A stretch of 9,882 nt of DNA from Deinococcus detaillensis (lineage in GTDB: Bacteria > Deinococcota > Deinococci > Deinococcales > Deinococcaceae), in contig NZ_VKDB01000049.1 in assembly GCF_007280555.1 (NCBI RefSeq), positions 1 to 9,882 of the forward strand. The letters are read 5' to 3'. The notes beneath the pieces were generated by a model. The model was not told where the DNA came from and did no database searches. It was given only the letters and a program-made list of their open reading frames with translations. Shown here one piece after another: positions 8,379 to 9,882 of the stretch. The stretch's first letter is position 1. Each line of letters opens with the position of its first letter. A program made the translations under genes and the position numbers.

Positions 8379-9713
8379 TCAGTGCGGCGTTTTGGTTTGG
8401 TCAGCGGTCTGCTGAGCGGCGGCAAACTGCACCTGAACGCTAAACTGTTCTGAAGACCACTGCGGCTGCACCCGCGCGTTCCAGCGCTGGGTCAGAGCTG
8501 AGACCAACGCCAGTCCCAAGCCACTGCCCGGCGTGCTTTGGACTCCGCTGCCACGCTCAAACGGTTGCAGCAAGCGGGCCCAGTCCTCTTGCTTTGGCCC
8601 CGCGCCCCCACTCCTGACGGTGCAACTTTGCTGCTCTACGCGCACGTCAACCACCTCACCTGTACCGTACTTGAGGGCATTTTCCATCAAATTCATCAGC
8701 ACCCGTTGCAGGCCGTCCGGTTCGGCTTCTATCCAGCTTTCGCTGAGCGATAAGTGAATGCGCTTGCTTGCACGCTGGGCCGCGTCGCTGAGTTGCTCGG
8801 TAGCTGCGATCACGCCAGCGGCCAACTCGACCGGCTCCAGTTGCACGGGGGCGTCGCTGCGGGCCAGCGCCAGCAGGCTTTCCGACAAAGTCATCAGGGC
8901 GTCTACCCGGCCTTGCATACCTGCCAGCGCTTTTTGGTAGGCGGCAGCGTCGCGGGGGCGCTCCAACGTGAGTTCCAAGCGGCCTTTGAGTACGGTCAGT
9001 GGCGTGCGGAGTTCGTGGGCGGCGATGCGGGCAAACTGTTTTTCGCGCTCGATGGTGTGCTCCAACTGGTCGAGCATGGCGTTGACGGTGTTGGTCAGGC
9101 GGGCCATTTCGTCGTGGCCCGCTAGAGCCGGAACGCGCTCACGGTAATCGCCGCGCCCAGCAATGGCCGCCGCCGTGCGGGCCACCGCGTCCACTGGCCT
9201 CAGTGCCCGGTCAGCCAGAGAGTAACCAGCGGCGCAGGCCACCCCAATCATCAGCACGCTGCCGACCAGCAGAATGCGGGCCAGCGTTTCGAGCAAGTGG
9301 CTCAGGGTGTCGCTGGGCCGTGAAATTCGCAGGTATAGACCGCTGCCGACGTCTTGAGTAAAGACCCGCTGCTCCTCGAAGCTGACAAACCCGAGCGCAA
9401 AGGGCGGTGAAGTGTCTTCGTCGCGTCCCACGCTGGCCAGCAGTCGGCCCGACGCCGAAAGCAACTCAATACTCAGATCACTGCTGGCTTTGAGTTGGGG
9501 CGCAAAAAACGAGCGACCTTTTTGGGTTTCTACGCTGGCTCGCGCGACGGTGGCGGTTTCCCGCAGCGTCTGATCGAGCGAAGCGGTCAGCGACGAACGG
9601 GCCGTGAAATACACGCCCACCGCGCCGAGCAAGATGGTGAGGGCAAACACTAGTGCGTAGCCCAGCGTGAGTTTGAGGCGCAGGCTCCAAGACTGCAATC
9701 CCCAGCGGCCCAT
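8379..9713 (-). CDS. Two-component sensor histidine kinase (EnvZ/QseC type)
   Basis: This 444-residue membrane kinase senses an unknown signal and should phosphorylate the response regulator encoded just upstream. Membrane segments lie near 15-37 and 146-168 and enclose an extracytoplasmic sensor domain of about 108 residues. A HAMP linker (about 169-220, LADRALRPVDAV) follows. The H-box is IAAHELRTPL with phosphate acceptor H233. The ATP-binding part has an N-box NLMENALKYG with N345, an F-box LLQPFERG (381-388) and a G2 box GSGLGL (396-401). The G1 box, normally DxGxG, reads SGGAG at 368-372, so the conserved Asp is replaced by Ser. The ATG at 9713 overlaps the regulator's TGA by one base (TGATG) and indicates translational coupling; a TTG one codon earlier is less likely. 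Whether the pair controls the sugar locus is unknown. Confidence 0.92.
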   Translation of the reverse strand: MGRWGLQSWSLRLKLTLGYALVFALTILLGAVGVYFTARSSLTASLDQTLRETATVARASVETQKGRSFFAPQLKASSDLSIELLSASGRLLASVGRDEDTSPPFALGFVSFEEQRVFTQDVGSGLYLRISRPSDTLSHLLETLARILLVGSVLMIGVACAAGYSLADRALRPVDAVARTAAAIAGRGDYRERVPALAGHDEMARLTNTVNAMLDQLEHTIEREKQFARIAAHELRTPLTVLKGRLELTLERPRDAAAYQKALAGMQGRVDALMTLSESLLALARSDAPVQLEPVELAAGVIAATEQLSDAAQRASKRIHLSLSESWIEAEPDGLQRVLMNLMENALKYGTGEVVDVRVEQQSCTVRSGGAGPKQEDWARLLQPFERGSGVQSTPGSGLGLALVSALTQRWNARVQPQWSSEQFSVQVQFAAAQQTADQTKTPH

Positions 9714-9882
9714 CAAGTGGTGCCGCGCCCGAGGCGGTAGCCGGTACCGCGAATGGTGTCGATGAGGGTGTCGTGGGTTTTGCAGCGCAGGGTGCTGACA
9801 TACACGTCAATCACTTTATGCTCCACGCTTCCCTCGCCGCGCCACAGCCGCTCAATAATCTCGTCCCTTCCAAACGCCCGGC
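9713..9882 (-). CDS. OmpR/PhoB-type response regulator, C-terminal part
   Basis: Only the last 55 complete codons are inside the window; the 5' part lies beyond 9882. They encode the end of a winged-helix DNA-binding domain. RAFGRDEIIERLW matches the helix before the recognition helix, HKVIDVYVSTLR matches the recognition helix, and IDTIRGTGYRLGR matches the C-terminal beta hairpin typical of OmpR/PhoB proteins. The receiver domain with its phosphoacceptor Asp is not visible. The stop codon overlaps the histidine-kinase start by one base, so the two form a cotranscribed cognate pair. Its target genes cannot be inferred from what is visible. Confidence 0.88.
   Translation of the reverse strand, partial: RAFGRDEIIERLWRGEGSVEHKVIDVYVSTLRCKTHDTLIDTIRGTGYRLGRGTT

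Noticed and set aside
9714..9716. TTG one codon upstream as histidine-kinase start
   Set aside because: The adjacent ATG overlaps the regulator stop codon as TGATG, a standard coupling arrangement, and nothing favours the TTG.

Overview
The window is GC-rich bacterial DNA. All eight recognisable genes lie on the minus strand, so transcription runs from high to low coordinates. The mix of exported, cysteine-free sugar-handling proteins, strong GGAGG ribosome binding sites and protein style suggests a Deinococcus-type organism (Deinococcota). That is an impression from reading, not a database match.

In transcription order, the window opens with the C-terminal end of an OmpR/PhoB-type response regulator (9713-9882, cut by the window edge). 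Its stop codon overlaps the start of a membrane sensor histidine kinase (8379-9713). A short promoter region follows, with a good sigma-70 promoter whose -35 box lies inside an 18-bp near-palindrome of LacI-family type. It drives a LacI-family repressor (7198-8235). Next come a sugar ABC importer of the CUT1 type, made of a secreted solute-binding protein (5828-7078), a MalF-like permease (4689-5681) and a MalG-like permease (3817-4692). The last two genes are a cytoplasmic GH1 beta-glucosidase (2379-3773) and an exported GH3 beta-glucosidase (96-2282). A hairpin at bases 1-31 may end the operon.

Read together, 96-8235 is a beta-glucoside or cello-/gluco-oligosaccharide utilisation locus. The exported GH3 enzyme would trim beta-glucans or oligosaccharides outside the cytoplasmic membrane. 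The binding protein and two permeases would import short beta-glucosides, and the GH1 enzyme would split them to glucose inside. The LacI-family protein would repress until sugar is present. The order regulator, binding protein, two permeases, GH1 enzyme resembles the Streptomyces cebR-cebEFG-bglC locus. As there, no transport ATPase is encoded nearby, so a shared MsiK/MalK-type ATPase elsewhere is likely. The exact sugar cannot be read from the sequence.

The coding content is ordinary; the unusual material lies in the short gaps. Between the binding-protein gene and the permeases there is an intrinsic terminator followed by a 14-nt periodic repeat. The repressor's promoter carries two overlapping inverted repeats. 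No matching operator is visible in front of the binding-protein gene. The histidine kinase also has a degenerate G1 box. No RNA genes, mobile elements or CRISPR arrays were seen, and no gap between genes exceeds 150 bases.
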